From Chryseobacterium indologenes (GTDB taxonomy: Bacteria > Bacteroidota > Bacteroidia > Flavobacteriales > Weeksellaceae), in assembly GCF_002025665.1 (NCBI RefSeq), contig NZ_CP018786.1, positions 3,844,001 to 3,908,000 on the forward strand: a DNA stretch of 64,000 nt, written 5' to 3'. Each line of letters starts with the position of its first letter. Within the stretch, counting starts at the first letter, position 1. Of this stretch, positions 42,957 through 51,919 are shown in pieces. Both the position numbers and the translations under genes were made by a program. The notes under the pieces were generated by a model. That model was not told the origin of the DNA. It worked only from the letters and a program-made list of their open reading frames with translations, and did not search any database.

Positions 42957-43460
42957 TTACTGTTTTTCAAAGCTCTTATAATGGTTTTTGGTAAGATATA
43001 CGTCTCCATTTTGAGTGTAAATGATACGATCAGCATTTCTTCCACCACAATGATAGTTTACATCTGCTTCAAAGTATCGTTCTCCATCCGGCAAACGTCC
43101 TTCCCTGTTTCCGAATTTATCACCACCAATAGCTTTTCCGGGAAGTACATCGCAAAGATTTCCTTTAGAAGGATTCCAGCCCTGTTTTCTTGCTTCATTT
43201 TTAGTGATATAATAATCCGGAAGCTTATGATTTTGCTTTACATAGCTGATTACCGTTTTCTCTTCTGTAAGCTCATCTATAGAAATCTGAGCAGATGAAT
43301 TCCCCTCCGGAGAAGTACTTCCATAACTCACCGTTTCTTTTTTTGCAGAACCTGACTTATCTTTTTTATCTTCAATAAAGTTCCTGTAGACATACATCAC
43401 AGACATTCCGAAAAGAAGCCCCAGACATATAAAAAAAACAGATCTTATTTTACCGTTCAT
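42957..43460 (-). CDS. Barnase-family secreted or membrane-anchored ribonuclease
   Basis: The 167-residue protein has an N-terminal membrane segment (VFFICLGLLFGMSVMYVY, about 8-25) and a polar linker to about residue 60. The rest aligns with barnase: KLPDYYITKNEARKQGWNP, KGNLCDVLPGKAIGGD, FGNREGRLP. Catalytic residues are intact: Glu in YFEADVNY, Arg in GGRNADRIIY, and the final His in KNHYKSF. Barnase-type enzymes cut RNA; here it would be exported or anchored. The barstar gene is further downstream in what was probably one operon. Confidence 0.9.
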   Translation of the reverse strand: MNGKIRSVFFICLGLLFGMSVMYVYRNFIEDKKDKSGSAKKETVSYGSTSPEGNSSAQISIDELTEEKTVISYVKQNHKLPDYYITKNEARKQGWNPSKGNLCDVLPGKAIGGDKFGNREGRLPDGERYFEADVNYHCGGRNADRIIYTQNGDVYLTKNHYKSFEKQ

Positions 43461-43485
43461 AGTTATTATTTAATGTAACAATATT

Positions 43486-44277
43486 TTAAGCTCTCCACTC
43501 TTCAGGAATATCACAAACCGGAATAGGATCCATTTTATGTTTCGCTGCCTTATGCATTCTGTCAAAGATCAGGAACACTTCTTTATCTCTACCTTCATAA
43601 TCATCGGCTGTTTTAGTTCCGTATTCTTTCTGTATTTTTTCCAGTTCCGGATAAGTAGCTCCAATCTGCTGCTCATCTGTTCTGTCTACATCCCAAAGTC
43701 CATCCGTAGGAATGGCTTCCTGAATACTTTTGATTAAATTAAGTCCTTTGGCTAGTTCATATACCTCTGTTTTATAAAGGTCTGCAATTGGAGAAACATC
43801 TACTCCTCCGTCACCATACTTTGTATAAAAACCAATCCCGAAATCTTCCACTTTATTTCCTGTTCCGCAAACCAGAAGTCCGTTCAGCTGTCCGTAATAA
43901 TACAGAGTAAGCATTCTCAGACGGGCTCTTGTATTGGCAAAAGCTAATTTTTCATTAGGGTAAAGGTCATCATTTACATCAAAAGTTTTGTAAAGTTCCT
44001 CAAAAGCAGGTGTCAAATCTACTGACATGATTTCTACATTAGAGAATCTGGCTTTAAGGTCATTCATATGATCCAGAGCACGACCTACCTGATCTGCTTT
44101 CTGACGGATGGGCATTTCTATCAGTAATGTTTTCAGCCCGGTCATTGCTGCCAGTGTAGAAACTACCCCGGAATCTACTCCTCCGGAAACCCCAATTACA
44201 TATCCATTTACTCTTGCTTTTGCTGCATAATCTTTTAACCAGCTTACAATATGATCTATCACTTTTTGTGTCTGCAT
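43486..44277 (-). CDS. nadE: Ammonia-dependent NAD synthetase
   Basis: The 263-residue enzyme carries the P-loop GVSGGVDSGVVSTLAA and the NaAD-binding CGTGNKVEDFGIGFYTKYGDGGVD. It also has ADLYKTEVYELAKGL and PTDGLWD near the substrate loop. It makes NAD from nicotinate adenine dinucleotide. It has no glutaminase domain, so it uses ammonia. In other flavobacteria nadE sits beside gldB and gldC; here three genes separate it from gldB. Confidence 0.93.
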   Translation of the reverse strand: MQTQKVIDHIVSWLKDYAAKARVNGYVIGVSGGVDSGVVSTLAAMTGLKTLLIEMPIRQKADQVGRALDHMNDLKARFSNVEIMSVDLTPAFEELYKTFDVNDDLYPNEKLAFANTRARLRMLTLYYYGQLNGLLVCGTGNKVEDFGIGFYTKYGDGGVDVSPIADLYKTEVYELAKGLNLIKSIQEAIPTDGLWDVDRTDEQQIGATYPELEKIQKEYGTKTADDYEGRDKEVFLIFDRMHKAAKHKMDPIPVCDIPEEWRA

Positions 44278-44290
44278 CGTTTATCTTTTT

Positions 44291-44824
44291 TTAGTCTATT
44301 CCAAATTCCTGAGAGTATTTCACCACTCCTTTTTTATTTTTTAATCCATCTTTTACCAATTCTACAGCCATTCCGTTTTCTTCCGGAATATCGAATGGAA
44401 AAGAAACCCCAAAATTACTTGTTTTTTTGTAACCAAAGCGCGGATAATAACTTTCATGTCCGAGAAGAATTACAGATTCATATCCCAGTTCTTTTGCTAT
44501 ACGATGTCCTTCAAGAATAAGTTTGGCTCCGACTCCCTTATTCTGAAATTCAGGCTTTACGGAAACAGGCGCTAATGCAAGCGATGGAAAAGATTGTCCA
44601 TCACCTTCAATAGTAATTTTTGTAAACAGAATATGTCCGGCAATTTCTCCGGTTTCAACTTCTGCAACCAACGATAATTCCGGAACAAAGGCTTCAGATT
44701 TTCTCAACTTTTCTACCAGAAACTGTTCCTGATGATCACTGTGTTCCATTTCCCTGAAAGCTTCTTCCGTAAGCTGAAAGACCTGTTGATGATCTTTTTT
44801 TTCTTCCTGTCGTATTGTTATCAT
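44291..44824 (-). CDS. GNAT-family N-acetyltransferase
   Basis: The 177-residue protein has the GNAT strand-turn LALAPVSVKPEFQNKGVGAKLILEGHRIA, with the acetyl-CoA loop Q-N-K-G-V-G near 92-97, and ends with FGYKKTSNFGVSFPF. The substrate is unknown. Its ATG overlaps the stop of the gene before it (TCAT on the plus strand, an ATGA junction), so the two acetyltransferases are coupled. Its stop is 13 bases before nadE. Confidence 0.88.
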   Translation of the reverse strand: MITIRQEEKKDHQQVFQLTEEAFREMEHSDHQEQFLVEKLRKSEAFVPELSLVAEVETGEIAGHILFTKITIEGDGQSFPSLALAPVSVKPEFQNKGVGAKLILEGHRIAKELGYESVILLGHESYYPRFGYKKTSNFGVSFPFDIPEENGMAVELVKDGLKNKKGVVKYSQEFGID

Positions 44825-45351
44825 TTTTTACTGTATTTTTCACGCTTCAGCTCATACCAGAAGCAAATTCCGTCCGGTTCTTCAAACTCACCGGTTTTTT
44901 CAAATCCTAATTTTCTTAAAATATGATTGGAGGCATCATGTTCAGAATGTGCATAGGCATAAATAGCTTCTGCATTTAAATCATTAAAGCCATAATTCAG
45001 AGAAGCTTTTCCTGATTCTACAGCATATCCTTTTCCCCATGATTCCGGAAGGAAACGATACCCCAGTTCCAATACATTTTTGTAACCATTCGTTTCATGA
45101 GTCAATAATTTTAATCCGCTCCATCCTATCAAAAGTCCGCTTTCTTTTTCCACTACACCAAGCCTTCCAACTCCATTTTCCTCATACTGCTTCTGAATCA
45201 TACTGATAACATTTTTTGATTCATTAACATCTGTCAAAACCGGAACGCCAATATATTTCATGACTTCAGGATTGGAGTCCAGCAGAAATATACGTTCAAA
45301 ATCTTGATCTTCGAGTTTTCTTAAAATCAGTCGTTCTGTTTCTATTTTCAT
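44821..45351 (-). CDS. RimJ/RimL-type GNAT acetyltransferase
   Basis: The protein opens MKIETERLILRKLEDQDFERIF, the typical start of this class. It has the acetyl-CoA loop region ELGYRFLPESWGKGYAVESGKA (WGKGYA near 107-112) and ends with the Asn-rich helix HDASNHILRKLGFEKTGEFEEP. It acetylates an unknown amine, protein N-terminus or small molecule. Another ATG two codons upstream (45357) is possible. It is coupled to the next gene by a 4-base overlap. Confidence 0.88.
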   Translation of the reverse strand: MKIETERLILRKLEDQDFERIFLLDSNPEVMKYIGVPVLTDVNESKNVISMIQKQYEENGVGRLGVVEKESGLLIGWSGLKLLTHETNGYKNVLELGYRFLPESWGKGYAVESGKASLNYGFNDLNAEAIYAYAHSEHDASNHILRKLGFEKTGEFEEPDGICFWYELKREKYSKK

Positions 45352-45363
45352 AATCATTAGTTT

Positions 45364-46002
45364 TTATTCTCCAACTCCAAAAATGGTCGCCTCTGTTTTT
45401 GTTCCTTTTTTGATATCCGAGTCTTTTATTGTATTCCCAGCTACATTTAAGGTTTGTAAGAAAGGATTACCGGAAATATCAATTTTTTGAAGTTTATTAT
45501 GTTCTAAGTTCAGTTTTCTTAATCTTTTAAACTGAGTCAAGTCTATTGTTTTTAATTGATTTAAAGATAATGTTAATTGATCAATTTTTGGAATTCCTGA
45601 CAGCGAAATACTTTCCAGCAGATTATTATCCAGATATAATGAGGTTAGGTTTTTAAGATTTTCCGTTTTGAATGAAGAGATTTTGCATCCTGTGCACGAA
45701 AACAGTTCAAGCTGATCCATATTATTTACCACGATATTGGAAATCACATTATCATCCAGAACAATCATTTTCACATTTTTGAAAAGGTGCAGGTCTTCTG
45801 TGGAAGTAATTCCTTTCTGAACAAGGAAGAGATTGGTAACCATTCCGGCTTCCTGGGATTCAAGTATTCCGTTTTTATTCAGATCAAAATTTCCCAATAC
45901 TACTTTTTCAAAATTTTTGTCTTTAAACTCAAGCTTTTGTCCAAAGAAAAAAGAAAGTCCCAAAATAATAAAGATAACTGTAAATATTTTAATTTTCATC
46001 AT
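45364..46002 (-). CDS. Secreted leucine-rich repeat protein with EF-hand-like motif
   Basis: The 212-residue protein starts MMKIKIFTVIFIILGLSFFFGQ (signal). FDLNKNGILESQEAGMV follows, an EF-hand-like calcium loop such as occurs in dockerin-type proteins. About seven leucine-rich repeats span residues 70-200 (LTSLYLDNNLLESISLSG, LRKLNLEHNKLQKIDISG). It is a surface or periplasmic binding protein of unknown partner. It is divergent from gldB, whose promoter lies in the short space between them. Confidence 0.8.
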   Translation of the reverse strand: MMKIKIFTVIFIILGLSFFFGQKLEFKDKNFEKVVLGNFDLNKNGILESQEAGMVTNLFLVQKGITSTEDLHLFKNVKMIVLDDNVISNIVVNNMDQLELFSCTGCKISSFKTENLKNLTSLYLDNNLLESISLSGIPKIDQLTLSLNQLKTIDLTQFKRLRKLNLEHNKLQKIDISGNPFLQTLNVAGNTIKDSDIKKGTKTEATIFGVGE

Positions 46003-46021
46003 GAATTGTGTATTTAATCCT

Positions 46022-46029
46022 TATTTTTG
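46022..46029 (+). promoter_or_regulatory. -7 element for gldB
   Basis: TATTTTTG fits TAnnTTTG and lies 26 bases before the gldB ATG at 46055. Confidence 0.45.
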
Positions 46030-46054
46030 TCAACTTAAATTCTATGTAAAAATA

Positions 46055-47041
46055 ATGAAGATTTTTAGATATATTGCACTTTCTTCTCTTTTAGCTGCCG
46101 GACTTATTTCCTGCAAAAAAGAACCTGAAAATCAATGGAAGGTAGAAGTTAAACAAACTGCCGAAAAAGTTGACATCACGGATATTTCCAAAGAATTCTA
46201 TAATCCGAATATTCCATTGGATCAGTTTAAAGCTCAATTTCCCTGGTTTCAGGGTAGTGTTTCTGATGCCGATTTTGGAAAAAGAAGAGCAGATACTGAA
46301 GAAATAAAAATCTATAAGGAAGCGATTGGGAAAATAGATCAGGCAAAGCTTCAAAAGGAACTTCAGAGTTTATTTTCACATATCAAATATTACTTCCCAC
46401 AGTTTAAAACCCCAAAAGTATATCTGTTTTCATCTGCCTTACAGATGGTTCAGGATCCGATATTCTATGACCAGAAAGGTAATCTGTTATTTATAGATGT
46501 CACCGGTTTTATGGGAGATGGAAATCCTAATTATAAAGGCTTGGAACTGTATTTCCAGAAGTCGATGAACCCACAAAATATTGTTCCAAAAGTATCGCAG
46601 CTTTTTGCTGAAAACATTGTTACGGAATCTCCTGATCACCAGAAATTTATTGATCAGATTATTCTGAACGGAAAAGTAATGATTCTTCAGGATGCTTTTC
46701 TTCCTGATGTTCCTAATTATCTGAAAATGAACTATACTCAAAAGCAATACGATTGGGCAACAAGTAATGAAGCGAATATCTGGAACTATTTTGTAGAAAG
46801 TAATCTGATCTTCGGAGATGATCCAAGGTTGGGAGAACGTTTTATTTCTCCTGGACCATTCTCGAAATTTTATACAGAGATCGACAACGAATCTTCACCA
46901 CAAATCGGAATTTTTACAGGATGGCAGATCTGTAAGGCATATCTTAAAGAAAAGCCTGAAACAAAGTTAACAGAGTTCCTGAAAATGGACGCCACTACCA
47001 TTTTTAATCAATCTGGTTATAAACCTACTGTAACGAAATAG
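46055..47041 (+). CDS. gldB: Gliding motility lipoprotein GldB
   Basis: The 328-residue protein starts MKIFRYIALSSLLAAGLISC (lipobox Cys at 20). It contains the GldB pattern YNPNIPLDQFKAQFPWFQGS, PKVYLFSSALQMV and a C-terminal QIGIFTGWQICKAYLKEKP. GldB is an essential lipoprotein of the gliding/type IX apparatus. The frame extends upstream to 45833, but only the ATG at 46055 gives the lipoprotein signal. An ABC transporter operon, instead of gldC, follows it. Confidence 0.93.
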   Translation: MKIFRYIALSSLLAAGLISCKKEPENQWKVEVKQTAEKVDITDISKEFYNPNIPLDQFKAQFPWFQGSVSDADFGKRRADTEEIKIYKEAIGKIDQAKLQKELQSLFSHIKYYFPQFKTPKVYLFSSALQMVQDPIFYDQKGNLLFIDVTGFMGDGNPNYKGLELYFQKSMNPQNIVPKVSQLFAENIVTESPDHQKFIDQIILNGKVMILQDAFLPDVPNYLKMNYTQKQYDWATSNEANIWNYFVESNLIFGDDPRLGERFISPGPFSKFYTEIDNESSPQIGIFTGWQICKAYLKEKPETKLTEFLKMDATTIFNQSGYKPTVTK

Positions 47042-47118
47042 ATAACATCACATACCTATATAAGACCTTTTGTACAAAACAAAGGGTCTTTTTTATTTTC
47101 AACACAAATCAAATACAT

Positions 47119-48021
47119 ATGGAAAATTTAATTAGTATTCGAAATTTAAATTACGGATTTACCCGTGATAAACTTATCCTGAAGAATATTGATCTTTCGG
47201 TTCCGAAAGGAAGTATTTTTGGGTTTCTAGGAGCCAATGGAGCCGGCAAATCTACTACCATGAAAATGCTTATCGGCAGCATTCCTGATGACAACAATGC
47301 CATCCGTATTTTTGACAAAGACTTATCCAATCTGTATCCTGAAGGATTCCAGAAAATCGGTAGTCTCATTGATACTGCAGCATTTTATGATCACCTTTCA
47401 GGTTGGGATAATCTTATTATTATTTCCAGACTCCGAAATTTACCTGAGTCTGAATGCGAACGGGTTTTACATCTGGTTGGTCTTTGGGACAGCAGAAAAA
47501 TGAAAATGAAGAAATATTCCCTGGGAATGAAGCAAAGACTCTCAATTGCCATGACTTTGCTGGGAAATCCGGATCTTCTAATTCTTGATGAGCCTGTAAA
47601 CGGGCTGGATCCTAACGGAATGCTGGAAATGCGGGAATTATTGATCAAACTCAACCAAGAGGATGGAGTCACAATTTTTATTTCAAGTCATTTGCTTCAG
47701 GAAGTTGAAAAAATGATTACACATCTGGCTATTATTTCTCATGGTGAGATCCGTTTTACAGGAAGTATACAGGATCTCAATGAACTTTACAGATACAACC
47801 ATATCAGAATAGGAATCCATAACGCTTCTCAGTTTATAACTGAAATTCCGGAAAGCTATTCTCCTGAAATCATTAATGATCATACCATAGAAATCACTGC
47901 AGAATCGAAAGAAAATATTGCAAGCCTTATCAAAAAGCTGGTTCTGAATAATGCTGAGATTTTTGAAATTAAAAATAATGCAGGTCTTGAAGACTGGTTT
48001 ATGGAAATCACAAAAAATTAA
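47119..48021 (+). CDS. ABC transporter ATP-binding protein
   Basis: The 300-residue ATPase shows the Walker A FLGANGAGKSTTMK near 36-49, the signature YSLGMKQRLSIAM near 132, and Walker B LLILDEPVNGLDPNG near 153-167. The H-loop SSHLLQEVE is near 190. It belongs to the DRA/BcrA-type family that exports antibiotics, peptides or lipids. Its partner permease starts 6 bases downstream. A terminator-like hairpin TATAAGACC... lies after gldB, so this operon is probably separate. Confidence 0.92.
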   Translation: MENLISIRNLNYGFTRDKLILKNIDLSVPKGSIFGFLGANGAGKSTTMKMLIGSIPDDNNAIRIFDKDLSNLYPEGFQKIGSLIDTAAFYDHLSGWDNLIIISRLRNLPESECERVLHLVGLWDSRKMKMKKYSLGMKQRLSIAMTLLGNPDLLILDEPVNGLDPNGMLEMRELLIKLNQEDGVTIFISSHLLQEVEKMITHLAIISHGEIRFTGSIQDLNELYRYNHIRIGIHNASQFITEIPESYSPEIINDHTIEITAESKENIASLIKKLVLNNAEIFEIKNNAGLEDWFMEITKN

Positions 48022-48027
48022 ATACGG

Positions 48028-50229
48028 ATGAAAAAATTAATGACAGCCATCGGCACAGAATGGCTAAAAACAAAAGGATTAGGATTAACCTATATTGCCA
48101 TTATTTTGGGAGCTTTAATCCCACTTGTTAACTTTATTCCGGGATTTTTTAAGAAGAGCCTTGTCATAGAAGGAACACTAAAGTATTCGATATTTGAAGA
48201 TGCAATTGGTGGAGAAGCCATTAAGTATTTTACCTTTTTTATTTTACTGTTATTCGTAATCATCGCCGCTAACAGAATAGCACAAACTGATCATAAAAAT
48301 AACGGTTGGCAGCTGATGGAAACACAACCGGTAAGCAGGCTTCAATTATACACATCAAAATACATTATCTTACTATTTTTAAGCTTTTTATGCATCGTTT
48401 CTTATTTTGGATTTAATATCATTTTAGCTCTGGCAGACTATTATATACATCCTGATCCTGCCAAGCTCATGACTTTTGACATTGTCTGGATGGTGAAAAC
48501 CTTTATCAGAATCCTTGTTACCATTTTAGGAATTGCTGCTCTTCAGCTTTGTGTTTCAGTTGCTTTCCAGGGATTTATCTGGTCATTTCTCATAGGATCT
48601 CTGGGACTGGCGTCCAATATTACTTCCCTTGTACAGAAGCAGGCTTATTTTTTCAATCCTTATAGCTCGTTGTATACTTTTTGGAATGCGCCCGAAATAA
48701 AAAACCTGAACAGTTTTATTTCTCATTCTGAATACATGAGTCTTTTCTGGATGATCATCTTTTTTATTCTTGGGTATTTCTGGTACAGTAAGAAAGGTTT
48801 TAAAAATGCATTCCTGAAAAATAAAAAACAGATATTCATTTCATTGGCAGCCTTGATTATTGGCTCCGGACTTCTTTATATTTTCCAAAAACCCAAACCT
48901 TATCACAGCGATGGAACGGGAGTCGTTATTAAAGGAAAATTGGAAACGGACCTCAAAATAGATTCTGTAAGAATTTATTCTAAAGATTTCCACAAAAAAA
49001 TTGGAGCAGCCATCGTTAAAAATAATACATTCAGCTGGTTGACCACACAAGCCCTTCCTTTAGACGAATATATTCTGGAAATCGGAAATAAAAAAATCAA
49101 TTTCATCATGGCAAATGGTGATTGGTTCAATTTTGATATTAAACTGAATACAACCAACCTACTATCCTATGTGCAGTCTAACAGAAAAGCTGATCAGGTG
49201 TATAAGAACAATGAAAATTCTTTTGGATATGAATTCCAGTATGCGCTGGAAAAGCAGAATTATACTAATGATCCGGTTAAATTTTATGATGTGGCTGAAT
49301 CTGATTGGAAAGAAAACAAAAGAATCCTCAATGTGTTTGCCGATCCCGGAAACAATGCTCTTTCAGAGGACTACAAACAGCACAGAAGACAACTGATGGC
49401 AATTCAATATCTTAATGAGATCAATAATTATAGGAAAATGACTTCTTTGACAGACTCCAGGTTTGCTCCACCTGCTTCTTTCCTGAAAGAACTTAATGAA
49501 AATATCCAGAAACCGGGTCAGCTTTTAAGTAAGAATGATAATTATCTGCAATATAAACTGGATCAGCTATTATCTGATAAAGAACAGGTTTCCAATCCGG
49601 ACAGTATTCTTTTTGTAAAAATTGACCAAATGCCAAAAGGAATCTCTAAAGATCAGCTATTGTCAAAACATTTAACAAAATCTATAGAGTTACAAACGGA
49701 TAGTATCACAAGAAATAAACTTTTTGATAGTGAAATCGGTAAGATATCGAATGGTGATTATAAAAAAGCTCTTTATACAAAGCTTGACGAGATTAACAGA
49801 TCTCAAAAGGGGTCCGTTTTTCCGGATATTACTCTTCTTAATGACAAAGGGATTACCCAAAAACTTTCAAAATATAAGGGAAAATATGTGGTAATAGATT
49901 TTTGGGCTACCTGGTGTGGGCCCTGCAAGCAGATTCGCCCTGTATTTGAGTCAAGAAGTTATCAGTACAGATATTATGATAATATCCAGTTTATTTCTAT
50001 CAGTTTGGATGAAGAACAGTCTAAATGGACCAATTATTTAAAAACAAAAACATCAAGTATCCCGCAGTTCTGGCTTGTAAATGCTGAGCAGTTCATGAAT
50101 AGATATAAAATACAATCTATACCAAGATTTATCATTATAGATCCTGAAGGTAAAATATTTAACTTTAATAGTCCATTTCCTGATGAAGATAATTTTGTAG
50201 AAGCCTTGGATAAGCTGAAGAAGTATTAA
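48028..50229 (+). CDS. ABC-2 permease fused to a TlpA-like thioredoxin domain
   Basis: The 733-residue protein has an ABC-2-type permease at its N-terminus (about 1-270, with six to seven membrane segments from GLTYIAIILGALIPLV to MSLFWMIIFFILGYFWY and IFISLAALIIGSGLLYIF). A DUF4369-like beta domain follows at about 290-380 (VVIKGKLETDLKIDSVRIY). A linker leads to a thioredoxin fold at about 590-733 with VVIDFWATWCGPCKQIRP (CxxC). Separately the domains are common; one chain carrying both is unusual. The C-terminal half would lie in the periplasm. The reading frame is continuous through the junction. Confidence 0.85.
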   Translation: MKKLMTAIGTEWLKTKGLGLTYIAIILGALIPLVNFIPGFFKKSLVIEGTLKYSIFEDAIGGEAIKYFTFFILLLFVIIAANRIAQTDHKNNGWQLMETQPVSRLQLYTSKYIILLFLSFLCIVSYFGFNIILALADYYIHPDPAKLMTFDIVWMVKTFIRILVTILGIAALQLCVSVAFQGFIWSFLIGSLGLASNITSLVQKQAYFFNPYSSLYTFWNAPEIKNLNSFISHSEYMSLFWMIIFFILGYFWYSKKGFKNAFLKNKKQIFISLAALIIGSGLLYIFQKPKPYHSDGTGVVIKGKLETDLKIDSVRIYSKDFHKKIGAAIVKNNTFSWLTTQALPLDEYILEIGNKKINFIMANGDWFNFDIKLNTTNLLSYVQSNRKADQVYKNNENSFGYEFQYALEKQNYTNDPVKFYDVAESDWKENKRILNVFADPGNNALSEDYKQHRRQLMAIQYLNEINNYRKMTSLTDSRFAPPASFLKELNENIQKPGQLLSKNDNYLQYKLDQLLSDKEQVSNPDSILFVKIDQMPKGISKDQLLSKHLTKSIELQTDSITRNKLFDSEIGKISNGDYKKALYTKLDEINRSQKGSVFPDITLLNDKGITQKLSKYKGKYVVIDFWATWCGPCKQIRPVFESRSYQYRYYDNIQFISISLDEEQSKWTNYLKTKTSSIPQFWLVNAEQFMNRYKIQSIPRFIIIDPEGKIFNFNSPFPDEDNFVEALDKLKKY

Positions 50230-50234
50230 CTTTG
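50206..50234 (+). promoter_or_regulatory. Promoter of gldC
   Basis: TTG at 50206-50208, 18 bases, then TAACTTTG at 50227-50234 form an exact -33/-7 pair. It overlaps the last codons of the permease fusion gene and lies 26 bases before the gldC ATG, so gldC can be transcribed alone. Confidence 0.65.
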
Positions 50235-50260
50235 CACGAAATTAGAAACAAAAGAAAGTT

Positions 50261-50584
50261 ATGAGAAAGACTCAGATTACGATAGATGTAGAGCTTGATG
50301 AAAATCACGTACCGGAAAACATTACATGGAACGCTCAGGATGGAGGTATTGACAAACAAGATACCAAAGCTACTATGATTTCTGTTTGGGATGATAAAAC
50401 AAGAGAAGCGTTAAGAATTGATCTTTGGACCAAAGAAATGCCGGTAGATCAAATGAAGATGTTTATCCACCAGATTTTAATATCTTTAGGAAGCACATAC
50501 CAGAGAGCGACAGGTGAAGAGGATGTGGCACAGTGGATGGAAGAAATCGCAGAAGAATTTGCGGTAAAATCTGCTATTAAGTAA
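50261..50584 (+). CDS. gldC: Gliding motility protein GldC
   Basis: The 107-residue cytoplasmic protein is the GldC pattern: MRKTQITIDVELDENHVPENITWNA, WDDKTREALRIDLWTKEMPVDQMK and YQRATGEEDVAQWMEEIAEEF. GldC supports gliding and type IX secretion and is normally encoded next to gldB. Here 3.2 kb separates them. It has its own promoter. Confidence 0.94.
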   Translation: MRKTQITIDVELDENHVPENITWNAQDGGIDKQDTKATMISVWDDKTREALRIDLWTKEMPVDQMKMFIHQILISLGSTYQRATGEEDVAQWMEEIAEEFAVKSAIK

Positions 50585-50712
50585 AAAAATATAATTGCGG
50601 TAAGCTGCAGGCAGTAAGCGGTAAGCTTTTTGTACTCAGCTAGAGCAAATTTTAATAAAAAACAATGAACATAAACGAATATGCTTAATGTTCAAGCCTA
50701 AAGCAAAAAATT

Positions 50713-51852
50713 ATGAATTTTAATACAAAAGTAATTCACGGAGGGCAGCACCACGAGTCTGCAACAGGTTCTGTAAATGTACCTGTATTTTTGACCTCTA
50801 CATTTGCACAGAAAAGCCCGGGAGTACATTCCGGATATGAATATTCAAGAGCAGCCAACCCTACAAGACAGGCATTGGAAGATTCTTTGGCAAGTATTGA
50901 AAACGGAGCGAGAGGTTTAGCTTTCGGTTCTGGTCTTGCTGCTATCGACTGTGTTTTGAAATTATTAAATCCAGGTGATGAAGTGATTGCTGTAGATGAT
51001 CTTTACGGAGGTACTTACAGAATGTTTACAAGACTTTTCGAAAAATATCAGCTGAAGTTCACGTTTGTGAATTTTGATGATGTTTCTAAAATTGCTGGTG
51101 TTATCACAGATAAAACCAAGCTGATCTGGGTAGAAACACCAACTAACCCATTGATGAAGTTAGTTGATATCAAAGCTGTTGTAGACATTGCTAAAGGGAA
51201 AGATATTTTAGTAGCAGTAGACAATACTTTTGCAACTCCTTATATCCAGAGACCTATTGATCTTGGAGCTGACATCGTAATGCACTCTGCAACCAAGTAT
51301 TTAGGCGGACACTCTGATGTGATTGCCGGAGCGCTTATTGCTAAAGATGCTGAACTGGGAGATAAACTTCACTTCATTCAGTTTGCAAGTGGTGGTATTT
51401 TAGGACCTCATGATTCTTACCTTGTATTGAGAGGAATCAAAACACTTGCATTAAGAATGCAGAGACATTCAGACAATGGTCTTGCAGTAGCAAAATATTT
51501 GGAGACTCATCCAGCAGTAGATAAAGTAATTTATCCAGGATTGGAATCTCACCCACAGTATGAATTGGCAAAATCTCAGATGAAGGAATCCGGAGGAATG
51601 GTTTCTTTCACTTTCAAATCCGGAAAGAAAGAAGATGCAATTAAATTCTTAGAGAAAGTAAGAGTATTCACCCTTGCAGAATCTTTAGGAGGAGTTGAAT
51701 CTTTGGCTAACCACCCTGCTCTGATGACACACGCTTCAATTCCGGCAGAAAAACGTGCTGAATTAGGAATCACAGATGACCTTGTTCGTTTAAGCGTAGG
51801 TATTGAAGATGCTGAAGATCTTATTGCAGATTTAGAGAAAGCTTTTTCTTAA
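50713..51852 (+). CDS. Cystathionine gamma-synthase/beta-lyase family PLP enzyme
   Basis: The 379-residue trans-sulfuration enzyme has EYSRAANPTRQALEDSLASIENG and GSGLAAIDCVLKLLNPGDEV. The active-site region is HSATKYLGGHSDVIAGAL, with the PLP Lys in TKYLGGH. The late SLGGVESLANHPALMTHASI follows. It acts in methionine/cysteine synthesis, joining homoserine ester and cysteine or cleaving cystathionine. The exact reaction cannot be settled from these motifs. Confidence 0.92.
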   Translation: MNFNTKVIHGGQHHESATGSVNVPVFLTSTFAQKSPGVHSGYEYSRAANPTRQALEDSLASIENGARGLAFGSGLAAIDCVLKLLNPGDEVIAVDDLYGGTYRMFTRLFEKYQLKFTFVNFDDVSKIAGVITDKTKLIWVETPTNPLMKLVDIKAVVDIAKGKDILVAVDNTFATPYIQRPIDLGADIVMHSATKYLGGHSDVIAGALIAKDAELGDKLHFIQFASGGILGPHDSYLVLRGIKTLALRMQRHSDNGLAVAKYLETHPAVDKVIYPGLESHPQYELAKSQMKESGGMVSFTFKSGKKEDAIKFLEKVRVFTLAESLGGVESLANHPALMTHASIPAEKRAELGITDDLVRLSVGIEDAEDLIADLEKAFS

Positions 51853-51919
51853 TAAACCATACAAAAAATGAGAAGGATTATCTAATCTTTCTCATTTTTT
51901 TATAATCGTGAAATTACCT

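Noticed and set aside
45833..46054. Long N-terminal extension of GldB
   Set aside because: The extra 74 residues are antisense to the leucine-rich repeat gene, and the lipoprotein signal begins at 46055.
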